Shown: positions 7,450 through 16,587, counted from the stretch's first letter. The stretch: 36,345 bases of DNA from Spirochaetaceae bacterium (GCA_031279015.1 JAITJI010000004.1:1-36345); one strand, 5' to 3'. Notes: generated from the sequence alone by a model not told the origin. Made by a program: numbers and translations.

Positions 7450-10400
7450 ATGACGGATTTTGTTCATCTCCATGTCCATTCAGACTTTTCCCTCCTGGAC
7501 GGCGCCGCTTCGGTGGAGAGTCTGGCGGCCAGGGCGGCTTCCCTGGGGATGCGGCACCTGGCCATTACCGACCACGGCAATATGTTTGGGGTTCTCAATT
7601 TTGTGGAGGCCTGTCTGGGCAGCCAGGAGCACCCCCTGGAACATGAGCCGGTGCATCCGATCATCGGGAGCGAATTCTATATGGCCCCGGGTTCCCGGTT
7701 TCAAAAGACCGGGTCCGAATACCGGAATAAGTACTTTCATCTGGTGCTTCTGGCGGCTAACGAAGAGGGCTACCGGAATCTGATGAAGCTCTCCTCCTGC
7801 TCCTTTATTGAAGGGTTTTACTACAAGCCCCGGATTGATGAGGAACTCCTGGTTCGGTACCACCGGGGGCTTATCTGTCTTTCGGCCTGTATTGCCGGGG
7901 AAATTCCCAGCCTTGTCCTGGAGGGGAATCTTGAAGCCGCGGAAAAGCGGGCCCTCTGGTTCGCCAACCTGTTTGGGAAGGATAATTTCTATCTGGAGCT
8001 TCAGGATCACCGGATTGAAGCGCAAAAAACTGCCAATGCCGCCCTTATCGCCATGTCCCGGCGTACCGGTATACCCCTGGTGGTCACCAATGACATCCAC
8101 TACCTGGATCGGGCCGACGCCCCGGTCCAGGACATCCTCCTCTGTATTTCTACCAACAAAAAACAGGGTGACGAAAAGCGGATGCGGTTTGAGACCGACG
8201 AATTCTACTTTAAAACCGGAGATGAGATGGCCGCCCTCTTTCCGGAGTGTCCTGAAGCCATCACCAATACCCTGCGGATAGCGGAACGGTGTCAGACCCG
8301 GATACCCCAGCCCGGCCTTCAGCTCCCGGATTTTGAGATTCCTCCGGGCTACGCCGACGCCCCGGCATACCTCCGGGATCTCACCATGGCGGGCCTTGAA
8401 AAACGTTACCCCGGACGGGCCGGGACCGTGCGGGAACGGGCGGAATACGAACTTGGGGTGATCATCTCCATGGGTTTTACCGGGTATTTTCTTATTGTGG
8501 CGGATTTCATCAACTGGGCCAAGGAACATGGTATCCCCGTGGGTCCCGGCCGGGGTTCCGGCGCGGGGTCCATCGTCGCCTATTCTCTGCGGATCACCGA
8601 CATAGATCCCCTCAAGTACAACCTCCTCTTTGAACGGTTCCTCAATCCTGAACGGATATCCATGCCGGATTTTGACGTAGATTTCTGCTTCGAACGCCGG
8701 GGAGATGTGATAAACTACGTAACCGAAAAGTACGGCAAGGAACGGGTGGGTCAGATTGCCACATTTGCGGTTCTCAAGGCCAAGGCTGTGATCAAGGATG
8801 TGGCCCGGGCTCTGGATATCAGCCTGGACGAATCCAATATGATCACCAAACTGATCCCCGGGGACCCCAAAATGACCCTGGCCAAGGCCTTTGAGTCGGA
8901 ACCAAGGCTCCGGGAGCTGGAGGCGAACCAGACCTATGGGAAGCTTTTTTCCATAGCCCGGCGGCTGGAGGGGAAAAACCGGCATAACAGTGTCCACGCT
9001 GCGGGGGTTATCATTGGACGATCAGATCTGAGTGATTTTGTCCCCCTCTTTAGCGATCCCCGGGGTGAAGTCACCGCAAGTCAGTACACCATGGATAAAC
9101 TCGAAGCCTGCGGCCTGGTAAAAATGGACTTTTTAGGCCTGAAGACCCTCACGCTGATCAAACATACCGAGGAGTTGATCCGGCAGCGGGGGGGAGAATA
9201 CGCCGCCTTCAATATCGCCGGTATTGATGAGCACGATAAGGCCACCTTTACCATGCTGGGGGAAGGAAAAAGCACCGGGGTGTTCCAGTTTGAATCCGAG
9301 GGCATGCAAAACATCTTGAAGCAGGCTAAACCCGATAAAATCGAAGACCTTATCGCCTTAAATGCCCTCTACCGGCCGGGGCCGATACAGTATATCGACC
9401 AGTTTATCGATTCAAAATGGGGCCGCCGGACCATCCGGTACCCCGACCCCTGCCTGGAGGAGATCCTCAAGGAGACCTACGGGGTCATTGTCTACCAGGA
9501 ACAGGTCATGCAGGTGGCCCAGCGGATCGCCGGGTATAGCCTGGGACAGGCGGATATACTCCGCAGGGCCATGGGAAAGAAAAAGCGGGAGATCCTCGAT
9601 AAGGAAAAGGTGCCCTTTATTGCCGGCGCGGTCCGGCAGGGCTTTTCGGAAGCGGATGCGGACCGTATCTTTGAGCTTCTGGCCCCCTTTGCGGGTTACG
9701 GCTTCAACAAAAGCCATGCCGCAGCCTACTCGATCCTGGCCTATCAAACCGCCTACCTCAAGGCCAATTTTCCTGCGGAATTTATGGCCGCCAACCTTAC
9801 CAACGAAATTTCTTCCGTGGACAAACTGCCGGACTACATCACCGAGGCCCGGAAAATGGGGATTCCCATCGATCCCCTGGATATCAACCGTTCAGACTCT
9901 CATTTTTCCGTTGTGGACGGACGCATCGTCTACGGCTTTTTAGGGCTCAAAGGCCTGGGAGAAGCCGCCGCGGAGGAGATTGTTTCCTGCCGGAAGGCGG
10001 GTTCCTACAAGAGTTTTATGGACTTCCTTGACCGGGTAAATATCAAGGTCCTGGGGAAAAACGTCGTCGACCTCCTCATAAAAACCGGCGCCTTTGACGC
10101 CTTCGGTATGGCCCGGGCCTGTCTTGCGCTAAACATGGAACGGGCGATAGAGTACGCCCAGAACAAAAAGGACGACAAAAAATACGGTCAATCGAGCCTC
10201 TTTGAGGATACCGGTGAAAAGGAGTATCCTGATTTTGAATTTGAGCAGGCGGAAGAATGGGAACGGGCGGAATTGATACGGATTGAAAAAGGGCTGATCG
10301 GCTTCTATTTTTCTGCTCATCCCATGGATGACTACCGGCAGGCCTGGGAGAACAATGCGGATCTGGACCTCTCTCAGGTTGAACAGGCCCCCGACGGGAT

Positions 10401-11064
10401 CTACACCCTGATAGGGATCATCAAAACCCTGCGGACCCATACGGATAAAAATGGCCGGGAGATGTGCTTTGCCTCTCTGGAGGACTACAACGGTGAGGCG
10501 GATCTGGTCTTTTTTGCGAAAAATTGGGAAACCTGCAAGACCGCCATAAGCCTTGAAAAGGTGGTCGCCCTGAGGGGAAAGCTGGACCGTTCCGGAGACA
10601 AAAAGCGGAGCCGTCCGTCCATTATGGTGAACTCCGTTTTGGAACCGGATAAACTTGCCAAAACCGCCCGCCGGCGGTCCGGCGGCCCGGCGGCTGCTCC
10701 GGAAAATTCCGGGGGAGCCCGGCTTGGTTCCCCCCCCGGAAAGGCCGGCGATTCTGTTGCGGGCGGGCCGGTTGACCACGATGCCGGTATGGCTGCGGGC
10801 AAGGCCAATAGCAGATCTGAAGATGCTCCGGGTTGCCGGGAATTCCACATCCGGCTGAGGGAGAAGGCTATAATCCGGGAGGAGCCCCTCTACGTTCTGC
10901 TGGGCTATCTGGAAGAAAATGCCGGTTCCTGTCCGGTGTATATCCATGTTCCCATCCCTGAGGGTGAAACGGTGATCCGGGCGGCCCCCCGGATAGCCGC
11001 CAAGCCTTCATACATGGAAGCCCTTACCCGCTATGAGGCGGTGGCCGACGTATGGGGGGCCTGA
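7450..11064 (+). CDS. dnaE: DNA polymerase III alpha subunit
   Basis: The replicative polymerase catalytic subunit, 1204 residues. The N-terminal PHP domain keeps the metal-binding motifs HLHVHSD (residues 6-12), TDHGN, FHLVLLA and TNDIHY, unlike the degenerate E. coli PHP, so it may have proofreading nuclease activity. The polymerase active site is PDFDVDF with Asp409 and Asp411, plus Asp560 in KMDFLGLKTL. QSSLF at 914-918 fits the sliding-clamp binding motif. An OB fold follows (YTLIGIIKTLRTH...). A Gly/Ala/Pro-rich linker of about 60 residues (roughly 1070-1130) separates it from the C-terminal tail, which is unusual and looks unstructured. The start is supported by AAGGA nine nt upstream. 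Downstream yggT and recG follow closely, suggesting a replication/repair transcription unit. Confidence 0.98.
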   Translation: MTDFVHLHVHSDFSLLDGAASVESLAARAASLGMRHLAITDHGNMFGVLNFVEACLGSQEHPLEHEPVHPIIGSEFYMAPGSRFQKTGSEYRNKYFHLVLLAANEEGYRNLMKLSSCSFIEGFYYKPRIDEELLVRYHRGLICLSACIAGEIPSLVLEGNLEAAEKRALWFANLFGKDNFYLELQDHRIEAQKTANAALIAMSRRTGIPLVVTNDIHYLDRADAPVQDILLCISTNKKQGDEKRMRFETDEFYFKTGDEMAALFPECPEAITNTLRIAERCQTRIPQPGLQLPDFEIPPGYADAPAYLRDLTMAGLEKRYPGRAGTVRERAEYELGVIISMGFTGYFLIVADFINWAKEHGIPVGPGRGSGAGSIVAYSLRITDIDPLKYNLLFERFLNPERISMPDFDVDFCFERRGDVINYVTEKYGKERVGQIATFAVLKAKAVIKDVARALDISLDESNMITKLIPGDPKMTLAKAFESEPRLRELEANQTYGKLFSIARRLEGKNRHNSVHAAGVIIGRSDLSDFVPLFSDPRGEVTASQYTMDKLEACGLVKMDFLGLKTLTLIKHTEELIRQRGGEYAAFNIAGIDEHDKATFTMLGEGKSTGVFQFESEGMQNILKQAKPDKIEDLIALNALYRPGPIQYIDQFIDSKWGRRTIRYPDPCLEEILKETYGVIVYQEQVMQVAQRIAGYSLGQADILRRAMGKKKREILDKEKVPFIAGAVRQGFSEADADRIFELLAPFAGYGFNKSHAAAYSILAYQTAYLKANFPAEFMAANLTNEISSVDKLPDYITEARKMGIPIDPLDINRSDSHFSVVDGRIVYGFLGLKGLGEAAAEEIVSCRKAGSYKSFMDFLDRVNIKVLGKNVVDLLIKTGAFDAFGMARACLALNMERAIEYAQNKKDDKKYGQSSLFEDTGEKEYPDFEFEQAEEWERAELIRIEKGLIGFYFSAHPMDDYRQAWENNADLDLSQVEQAPDGIYTLIGIIKTLRTHTDKNGREMCFASLEDYNGEADLVFFAKNWETCKTAISLEKVVALRGKLDRSGDKKRSRPSIMVNSVLEPDKLAKTARRRSGGPAAAPENSGGARLGSPPGKAGDSVAGGPVDHDAGMAAGKANSRSEDAPGCREFHIRLREKAIIREEPLYVLLGYLEENAGSCPVYIHVPIPEGETVIRAAPRIAAKPSYMEALTRYEAVADVWGA

Positions 11065-11095
11065 GCCTGCCGGCGGCGGTTTTTTTGGAGGTATA

Positions 11096-11683
11096 ATGCG
11101 TATACTTATGGCGATTCTGGGCGGCATCACCAGTCTGTACATGATCCTTATCTTTGTCCGGATCCTGCTCACATGGTTTTCAGGGAATCTGTACGGTAAA
11201 CCGGTACAGATCCTCTGCGGGATCACCGATCCCTATCTGAACTGGTTCCGCCGTCTCCCCGGCCTGCGGTTCAATACCCTGGACCTTTCCCCTATCGTGG
11301 CCCTGGGGGTCTTATCCGTGGCGAACAACATCTTTGTCACCCTGGGACGATATGGTTCCATCACCCTGGGACTGATCCTGGCGATGGTGATTTCCGCCCT
11401 CTGGTCGGCCCTTTCGTTTATCCTGGGTTTCTGCATCCTCGTTCTTGTCCTCCGGCTTATCGCCTGCCTTTTGAACCGGGATGTGTACAGTTCCTTCTGG
11501 GGGATCATCGACGCCCTGTCCCGGCCAATAAACTACCGGATAAACCGGATCATCTTCCGCAACCGGCTGGTGCGGTACCAGAGCGGTCTCATTGTGTCCA
11601 TTGCCGTCCTTTTGGGCATCCGCATCGTACTGGGAATCCTCATGAAACTGGGAATAGGCTTTCTGGCCCGGATGCCCCTGTGA
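11096..11683 (+). CDS. YggT-family integral membrane protein
   Basis: A 195-residue membrane protein with two repeats of the YGGT type. The first is at the N-terminus (LYMILIFVRILLTWF, then KPVQILCGITDPYLNWFRRLPGL). The second is after the middle (LIACLLNRD...FWGIIDALSRPINYRINRIIF). About five hydrophobic segments are visible. The family is widespread and linked in other bacteria to osmotic tolerance, cell division-adjacent loci or plastid-type complex assembly; its biochemical role is unclear. I chose the ATG at 11096 because GGAGGT lies five nt upstream. A more distal in-frame start at 11033 would overlap dnaE by 32 bp and has no such site. The gap to dnaE is 31 bp. Confidence 0.88.
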   Translation: MRILMAILGGITSLYMILIFVRILLTWFSGNLYGKPVQILCGITDPYLNWFRRLPGLRFNTLDLSPIVALGVLSVANNIFVTLGRYGSITLGLILAMVISALWSALSFILGFCILVLVLRLIACLLNRDVYSSFWGIIDALSRPINYRINRIIFRNRLVRYQSGLIVSIAVLLGIRIVLGILMKLGIGFLARMPL

Positions 11684-11730
11684 GCCCCCGGCTTTTCCCC
11701 GCTGGTTACTGACGGAAGGGATCTGCCGCC

Positions 11731-14055
11731 ATGTTTCTCAGGGAATTGACCGTCTCACTGGACCACATTAAGGGCGCCGGTCCCGCCACTATCCGCACCC
11801 TTGCCAAGGCGGGTATTATTGGGGTGGCGGATCTCCTCTGCCGGTATCCCCGGGACTGGGAGGACCGGAGCGTTACCGTGTTGTTACGGGATTTCAAACG
11901 GTTTCCCGCGGTCTGTACCGTTGTACGGGTCCTTGCCCATGACTGGTTTGGATTTGGCCGGATGAAGACCCTCAAAGTCCATGTGGAGGATGAAAGCGCC
12001 CGGGCAGTTCTGGTGTGTTTTAACCGGCCCTTTCTGGAAAAACAGCTTATTCCGGGGAACTACTACCGTCTTTGGGGCCGTTTCTACTATAAATATGGCG
12101 AAATTCAGTCCACCGCATTTGAGGTTGAGCCCCTGGGGAAAGCCCCCCGGAGCGGTCCTGTTTCCGGCGAAGATTCCGGTGGTGAGGAGGCTGCGCAGGG
12201 TCTGTACCGGCAGAGCCGCGCCTTTGGGCATATCCTCCCGGTATACCCCCTCATCGCCGGATTAAACCAGGGAATGCTCCGGAGGTTGGTACAGCGAACC
12301 CTGGTTCAGTACGCTCCTCCGCTGGAAGACGAATTACCCGGGGCTATCATAAGCCGGGAGGGGCTCCTCCCCAAAGGCCAGGCGATCCGGGCCATCCACT
12401 TTCCCGCTTCCTCTGCGGAATTGGACAGGGCACGGCGGACCCTGATCTACGAGGAGCTCTTCTACCTGGAGATGATGGTGGGGAGACGGACCCTGGAACG
12501 CCGGACATGGCGGCGGGAAGACGGTGAAGTTGCGGCGGATGGGAAAGACGGGGAGAGAGGAGGGGCGGAAGCGAAGGACAGGGCGCTGCCTGACGGATTG
12601 GCCTCTACCGCCGGGCCCGATCTGCCGGGATCTTTCCTCTCACCCATGCAGCGGAGGCTTCTGGAACGGCTGCCCTTTGACCTGACCCCCGGACAAATCG
12701 AGGCCATCACCGGGATCAACCGGGATATGGATGGTTGCTACCCCATGGCCCGGCTTCTCCAGGGAGATGTAGGCTCCGGAAAGACCCTGGTCTCCTTTCT
12801 GGCGGTACTCCGGGCGGTGGAAAAGGGCGGCCAGGCGGCTCTCATGGCCCCTACGGAACTTCTGGCCCGGCAGCATGCGGAAAATGCCGCGGCCCTCCTT
12901 GAGCCCCTGGGCATCAGGCCCGCCTTCCTTACCGGTAACATCAAGGCTGCCGGCCGTTCCCAGCTCCTCAAAAGCCTTGCGGCCGGAGACATCGATATGG
13001 TAGTAGGCACCCATGCCCTCTTCTCCGCCGGCGTGGTTTACCACAAGCTGCGTTTGGTGATAGTGGATGAACAGCACCGCTTTGGGGTACTCCAGCGACA
13101 GGCCATCATGGCTAAAGGGCATTCCTCTAGAATATCCCCGGGAACGTCGGATCTGCTGATGATGAGCTCCACCCCCATACCCAGGACCCTGGCCCTTACC
13201 GTCTTTGGCGACCTCGATGTATCGGTAATTTGGGATCTGCCCCCGGGCCGGAAACCCGTCAGAACCCACCTGGCCCGGCAATCCAGCGAAGCCCGGGTTT
13301 ACGACTTTGTTCAAAAGGAACTGGCTGCCGGACGGCAGGCATATTTTGTCTACCCCCTCATCGAAGCCAATAAGGGACAGGACCTGAAGGACGCCCAAAC
13401 CATGGCGGAACGTCTGGCCCGGGAGGTATTTTCCCCCTATCCCCTGGCCCTGGTACACTCCAGGGTAGAGGAGGAGGAGAAACGGCGGATCATGGATGGC
13501 TTCCGCCGGGGGGAGATCCGAATTCTGGTAGCCACCAGCGTGGTGGAGGTAGGGGTAGATGTACCCAATGCATCCTGCATGGTGATAGAACATGCCGAAC
13601 GGTTCGGCCTTTCCGCCCTGCACCAACTCCGGGGCCGGGTTGGCCGGGGTACGGACCAGTCCTACTGTTTCCTGGTCTACTCCGATTCGCCTGCCCTCCC
13701 TTCGCCATCGGAGGATGCCGCGCCGGAGAGGCGGGAAGGCCCCGGCTTCTCCACCGGGGGGCTTACCGAAGATGGGAAAATCCGGCTCAAGGTGATGCTG
13801 GAAAACAACGACGGCTTTATCATCGCCGAAGAAGACCTCAAGCTCCGGGGGCCCGGGCAGATCGCCGGTACCGAGCAGTCGGGGTACCTATCCCTGAACA
13901 TCGCCGACCCCGTTCGGGACACGGAAGCCCTTGCCCGTGCCCGGACCGATGCCTTTGCCATTCTGGAAAAAGACCCCGGCCTGCTGGCGGCGGAGAATCG
14001 CTGTATTGCGGAGGTCCTGAAACGGGCGCCTCCCTTCTCCCGGGTGAGGTTGTAG
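11731..14055 (+). CDS. recG: ATP-dependent DNA helicase RecG
   Basis: A 774-residue superfamily 2 helicase that remodels stalled replication forks and Holliday junctions. The N-terminal wedge/OB domain is present (KGAGPATIRTLAKAGI, YPRDWEDR, then the fold around FVCFNRPFL-like strands). The motor has Walker A GDVGSGKT at 345-352, the DEQH box at 446-449 followed by RFGVLQR, and the arginine-finger motif QLRGRVGRG. The TRG-type end (EEDLKLRGPGQIAGTEQSG) is intact. Two low-complexity charged/Gly insertions, around residues 258-295 and in the segment after YSDSP (about 650-675), lengthen it compared with E. coli (693 residues). The start ATG at 11731 is preceded by GGAAGGGA. It probably belongs to a unit with dnaE and yggT. 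Confidence 0.97.
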   Translation: MFLRELTVSLDHIKGAGPATIRTLAKAGIIGVADLLCRYPRDWEDRSVTVLLRDFKRFPAVCTVVRVLAHDWFGFGRMKTLKVHVEDESARAVLVCFNRPFLEKQLIPGNYYRLWGRFYYKYGEIQSTAFEVEPLGKAPRSGPVSGEDSGGEEAAQGLYRQSRAFGHILPVYPLIAGLNQGMLRRLVQRTLVQYAPPLEDELPGAIISREGLLPKGQAIRAIHFPASSAELDRARRTLIYEELFYLEMMVGRRTLERRTWRREDGEVAADGKDGERGGAEAKDRALPDGLASTAGPDLPGSFLSPMQRRLLERLPFDLTPGQIEAITGINRDMDGCYPMARLLQGDVGSGKTLVSFLAVLRAVEKGGQAALMAPTELLARQHAENAAALLEPLGIRPAFLTGNIKAAGRSQLLKSLAAGDIDMVVGTHALFSAGVVYHKLRLVIVDEQHRFGVLQRQAIMAKGHSSRISPGTSDLLMMSSTPIPRTLALTVFGDLDVSVIWDLPPGRKPVRTHLARQSSEARVYDFVQKELAAGRQAYFVYPLIEANKGQDLKDAQTMAERLAREVFSPYPLALVHSRVEEEEKRRIMDGFRRGEIRILVATSVVEVGVDVPNASCMVIEHAERFGLSALHQLRGRVGRGTDQSYCFLVYSDSPALPSPSEDAAPERREGPGFSTGGLTEDGKIRLKVMLENNDGFIIAEEDLKLRGPGQIAGTEQSGYLSLNIADPVRDTEALARARTDAFAILEKDPGLLAAENRCIAEVLKRAPPFSRVRL

Positions 14056-14254
14056 GAGGCTGCGGCGGACATGCGGAACCGCGGCAGGCCCTGAAACGGC
14101 GCTGCATCCCGGCGTCCGATCCCCTCAAAGAGCTGTTCCGGAGGATTAGAACAACCGATCATTGAACAAGCTTCCCTAATTATGCTAGGGTTTAAAAGAG
14201 GGAAAGCGCTCAAACCCGGTCATACAGGGCGTGTTGCTGTCCTGAGGAGAGGCC
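14056..14254 (+). other. Leader region between recG and metN
   Basis: About 200 bp. A short hairpin CCCTA-ATTATGC-TAGGG (14174-14190) followed by TTTAAAA could weakly end recG transcription. I looked for a SAM or T-box riboswitch, expected for a methionine transporter, and could not make one out. No strong promoter is visible. metN has the ribosome binding site GAGGAGAGG. Confidence 0.35.
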
Positions 14255-14974
14255 ATGATCACCCTGAAGGGGATATCCAAATCTTACGCAGTTGTAAACG
14301 CCATAGCGGATGTGGACCTCTCGATTCCCCAGGGCAGTATATATGGGATAATAGGCAGGAGCGGCGCCGGAAAGTCAACCCTGCTGCGGCTCATGAGCCT
14401 CCTGGAGTCCCCTGACCGGGGGGAGATCTGGTACGGGGATGAACGGGTAGACACCCTTCGGGGCCGGGAACTCTTGGCGCGGCGGCGCAGGATGGGTATG
14501 ATTTTTCAGAATTTCAACCTCTTGGGTTCCCGGAACGTGGTGGGGAATATCGGTTACCCCCTGGAGATCGCAGGATTCCGCAAAAAACAGATTCACGAGC
14601 GGGTAGATGAACTGTTGGAACTGGTACAGATAACGGACAAGCGGAAGTCCCGGCTCCGGGAGCTTTCCGGGGGACAGAAGCAGCGGGTGGCCATTGCCCG
14701 GGCTCTGGCGGTTAATCCGGAGGTCCTCTTCTGCGACGAAGCCACCAGCGCCCTGGATCCCCAGACCACCCGGTCCATCCTCTCCCTCATCCGGGAACTT
14801 CACGAAAAATTGGGGTTCACGGTGGTGTTGATCACCCATCAGATGGAGGTGATCCGGGCTACCTGTAAAGAAGTGGCGGTCCTGGACGGGGGCCGTATCG
14901 TGGAACAGGGACCCATGGACGCGGTATTTTCCACCCCCCGGACCAAAGCGGCCCAGGAGCTGGTCTATGCTTAA
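14255..14974 (+). CDS. metN: Methionine ABC transporter ATP-binding protein (short form)
   Basis: The ATPase of a D/L-methionine importer. The 239-residue protein has Walker A GRSGAGKST (34-42), Q-loop FQNFNLL, the signature LSGGQKQR (from 137), Walker B VLFCDE (157-162) and the switch His in LITHQME. The phrase LLGSRNVVGNIGYPLEIAG is characteristic of MetN. Known MetN proteins are usually about 340 residues with a C-terminal NIL (ACT-like) domain that gives feedback inhibition by methionine. That domain is absent here, so this importer may lack direct trans-inhibition. The ATG at 14255 follows GAGGAGAGG. It overlaps metI by 8 bp. The nearby metI and metQ make the assignment firm. Confidence 0.92.
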   Translation: MITLKGISKSYAVVNAIADVDLSIPQGSIYGIIGRSGAGKSTLLRLMSLLESPDRGEIWYGDERVDTLRGRELLARRRRMGMIFQNFNLLGSRNVVGNIGYPLEIAGFRKKQIHERVDELLELVQITDKRKSRLRELSGGQKQRVAIARALAVNPEVLFCDEATSALDPQTTRSILSLIRELHEKLGFTVVLITHQMEVIRATCKEVAVLDGGRIVEQGPMDAVFSTPRTKAAQELVYA

Positions 14975-15635
14975 CGCCGGGCTCCTCTCCATTCTGAAAC
15001 TCCTCCCCCAGGCTACTCTGGAGACCCTCTACATGACCTTTGTCTCCACCTTCTTTGCCTGCCTTTTGGGTTTTCCCCTGGGGGCCTATCTCTACAGTAC
15101 ATCTCCGGCGGGACTTACCCCCAAAAGGCTGATCTACAGTGTGTTATCCCGGGTGGTAAATCTCTTCCGATCCCTCCCTTTCATCATCCTGATGATTCTG
15201 CTCATGCCTTTTTCCCGGCTTATCATCAAAACCAGCATCGGGCCTACGGCGGTGATCATACCCCTCTCTATTGCGGCGGCGCCCTTCGTGGCCCGGATAG
15301 CCGAATCGGCCCTGGCAGAGGTGGATGCAGGAGTTCTCACCGCAGCCCGGGCCATGGGGTCAAGCAATTTTCAGATAATCCGAAAGGTCCTTATCCCCGA
15401 GGCCCTGCCTGCCCTCGTTTCCGGGCTGGCTCTGACCATCATCAACCTCATTGGCTATTCCGCCATGGCCGGAGCAATCGGCGGTGGGGGCCTTGGGGAT
15501 CTGGCGATCCGGTACGGGTACTACCGCTTCCGGATAGATGTAACCGTTGGGGCGGTGATCGTCATCCTCGTTCTGGTAGAGGCGGTACAGATCGCGGGTA
15601 CGCTGATCAGCCGGAGTTTACTGGTCAAACGATGA
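14967..15635 (+). CDS. metI: Methionine ABC transporter permease
   Basis: The 222-residue permease has about five transmembrane segments and the coupling (EAA) loop AARAMGSSNFQIIRKVLIPEALPALVSG. The closing segment IGYSAMAGAIGGGGLGDLAIRYGYYRF is diagnostic of MetI. It forms a homodimer in the inner membrane with MetN. The start overlaps metN by 8 bp, so the two are translationally coupled. metQ follows after 71 bp but has its own promoter. Confidence 0.96.
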   Translation: MLNAGLLSILKLLPQATLETLYMTFVSTFFACLLGFPLGAYLYSTSPAGLTPKRLIYSVLSRVVNLFRSLPFIILMILLMPFSRLIIKTSIGPTAVIIPLSIAAAPFVARIAESALAEVDAGVLTAARAMGSSNFQIIRKVLIPEALPALVSGLALTIINLIGYSAMAGAIGGGGLGDLAIRYGYYRFRIDVTVGAVIVILVLVEAVQIAGTLISRSLLVKR

Positions 15636-15642
15636 AACCCAA

Positions 15643-15671
15643 TTGACAAGTTTATACTATTGCATTATAAC
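15643..15671 (+). promoter_or_regulatory. Strong promoter upstream of metQ
   Basis: A perfect -35 box TTGACA (15643-15648), an ideal 17-nt spacer and TATAAC (15666-15671, 5 of 6) lie between metI and metQ. This would let the binding protein be made in excess over the membrane complex. Confidence 0.75.
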
Positions 15672-15706
15672 TACTCTATGAATACTAGGATTCAAGGAGA
15701 ATACGT

Positions 15707-16516
15707 ATGAAAAAGACATTAGTAAGCCTATTTATCGCAGGCGTACTGGTCCTGGCGCTGAATCAACCGGCGGAAGCCGCCGGCAAACGGGATTCCGGTT
15801 CGGCGGTACTCACCGTAGGAGCCACCCCGGTTCCCCATGCGGAACTGCTCAACCTGGTAAAGCCGGATCTGGCTGCCCAGGGAATTGAACTGAAGGTGGT
15901 GGAATTCACCGATTACGTCACCCCCAACACGGCCCTGATAGCGGGGGATCTGGATGCCAACTACTTCCAGCACATTCCCTACCTGGAGTCCAACGCCGAG
16001 TGGACCGCAGCGCTGAGCTCCGCCTTTGGGGTTCATGTGGAACCCCTGGGGCTCTTCTCATCGACCCTGAAAAACGCCGCGGATCTGCCGGCTGGCGCAA
16101 CCATCGCCATTCCCAACGATCCCACCAATGAGGGCCGGGCCCTGCTCCTGCTTCAGTCCAAGGGGCTCATCACCCTGGACGCCAATGCGGGTCTTGAGGG
16201 AACCCCCCTTAACATCACGGGCAACCCCAAAAACTTCAAATTCCGTGAACTTGAAGCCGCACAGCTCCCCCGTTCCCTGGGCGATGTGGATGCCGCTATC
16301 ATCAATGGTAACTATGCCCTGGAGGCGGGCCTCAACCCGGTCCGGGATTCCCTGCTCCTGGAAGGGGCGGATTCGCCCTACGTGAATATCGTAGTGGTGA
16401 AACGGGGAAATGAAAACGATCCCCGAATTCAGGCCCTGTCAAAGGCCCTTCGTTCCCAAAAGGTCAAAGATCACATTCAGCAAACCTGGGATGGCAGCGT
16501 AGTAGCAATCTTCTAG
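15707..16516 (+). CDS. metQ: Methionine-binding protein of the NlpA/MetQ family, with no lipobox
   Basis: The 269-residue solute receptor of the MetNI importer. The mature part shows the family hallmarks: LTVGATPVPHAELL, VEFTDYVTPNTAL, GDLDANYFQHIPYLE, and a late NGNYALEAGL. The signal peptide (residues 1-25, ending AEAA-GK) looks like a type I signal, with no cysteine anywhere in the first 50 residues. Relatives such as E. coli MetQ and treponemal Tp32 are lipoproteins, so this one may be free in the periplasm. The start is clear from AAGGAG (15694-15699) eight nt upstream. It has its own strong promoter. NlpA-family receptors for other amino acids are possible, but metN and metI next door favour methionine. 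Confidence 0.93.
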   Translation: MKKTLVSLFIAGVLVLALNQPAEAAGKRDSGSAVLTVGATPVPHAELLNLVKPDLAAQGIELKVVEFTDYVTPNTALIAGDLDANYFQHIPYLESNAEWTAALSSAFGVHVEPLGLFSSTLKNAADLPAGATIAIPNDPTNEGRALLLLQSKGLITLDANAGLEGTPLNITGNPKNFKFRELEAAQLPRSLGDVDAAIINGNYALEAGLNPVRDSLLLEGADSPYVNIVVVKRGNENDPRIQALSKALRSQKVKDHIQQTWDGSVVAIF

Positions 16517-16535
16517 CAATTAACTGCATCTTCCA

Positions 16536-16564
16536 TTGAAACAAATAACTGTGTATGTTATGAT
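16536..16564 (+). promoter_or_regulatory. Promoter of the DRTGG-protein gene
   Basis: TTGAAA (16536-16541), a 17-nt spacer and TATGAT (16559-16564) each match 5 of 6 consensus bases. They lie between the metQ stop and the next gene, so the following small genes are probably a separate unit. Confidence 0.65.
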
Positions 16565-16587
16565 GATAAATAGAATGGGGGATGCTA

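Noticed and set aside
7267-7479. A 70-codon minus-strand frame overlapping the start of dnaE
   Set aside because: It overlaps the dnaE ribosome site and coding start and has no supporting features.
7480-8997. A long open frame on the minus strand opposite dnaE
   Set aside because: It lies fully inside a confidently identified gene, has no family resemblance and is explained by the GC-biased third codon positions of dnaE.
14056-14254. SAM or T-box riboswitch before metN
   Set aside because: I looked for the conserved stem-loop cores and could not find them; only a short, weak hairpin is present.
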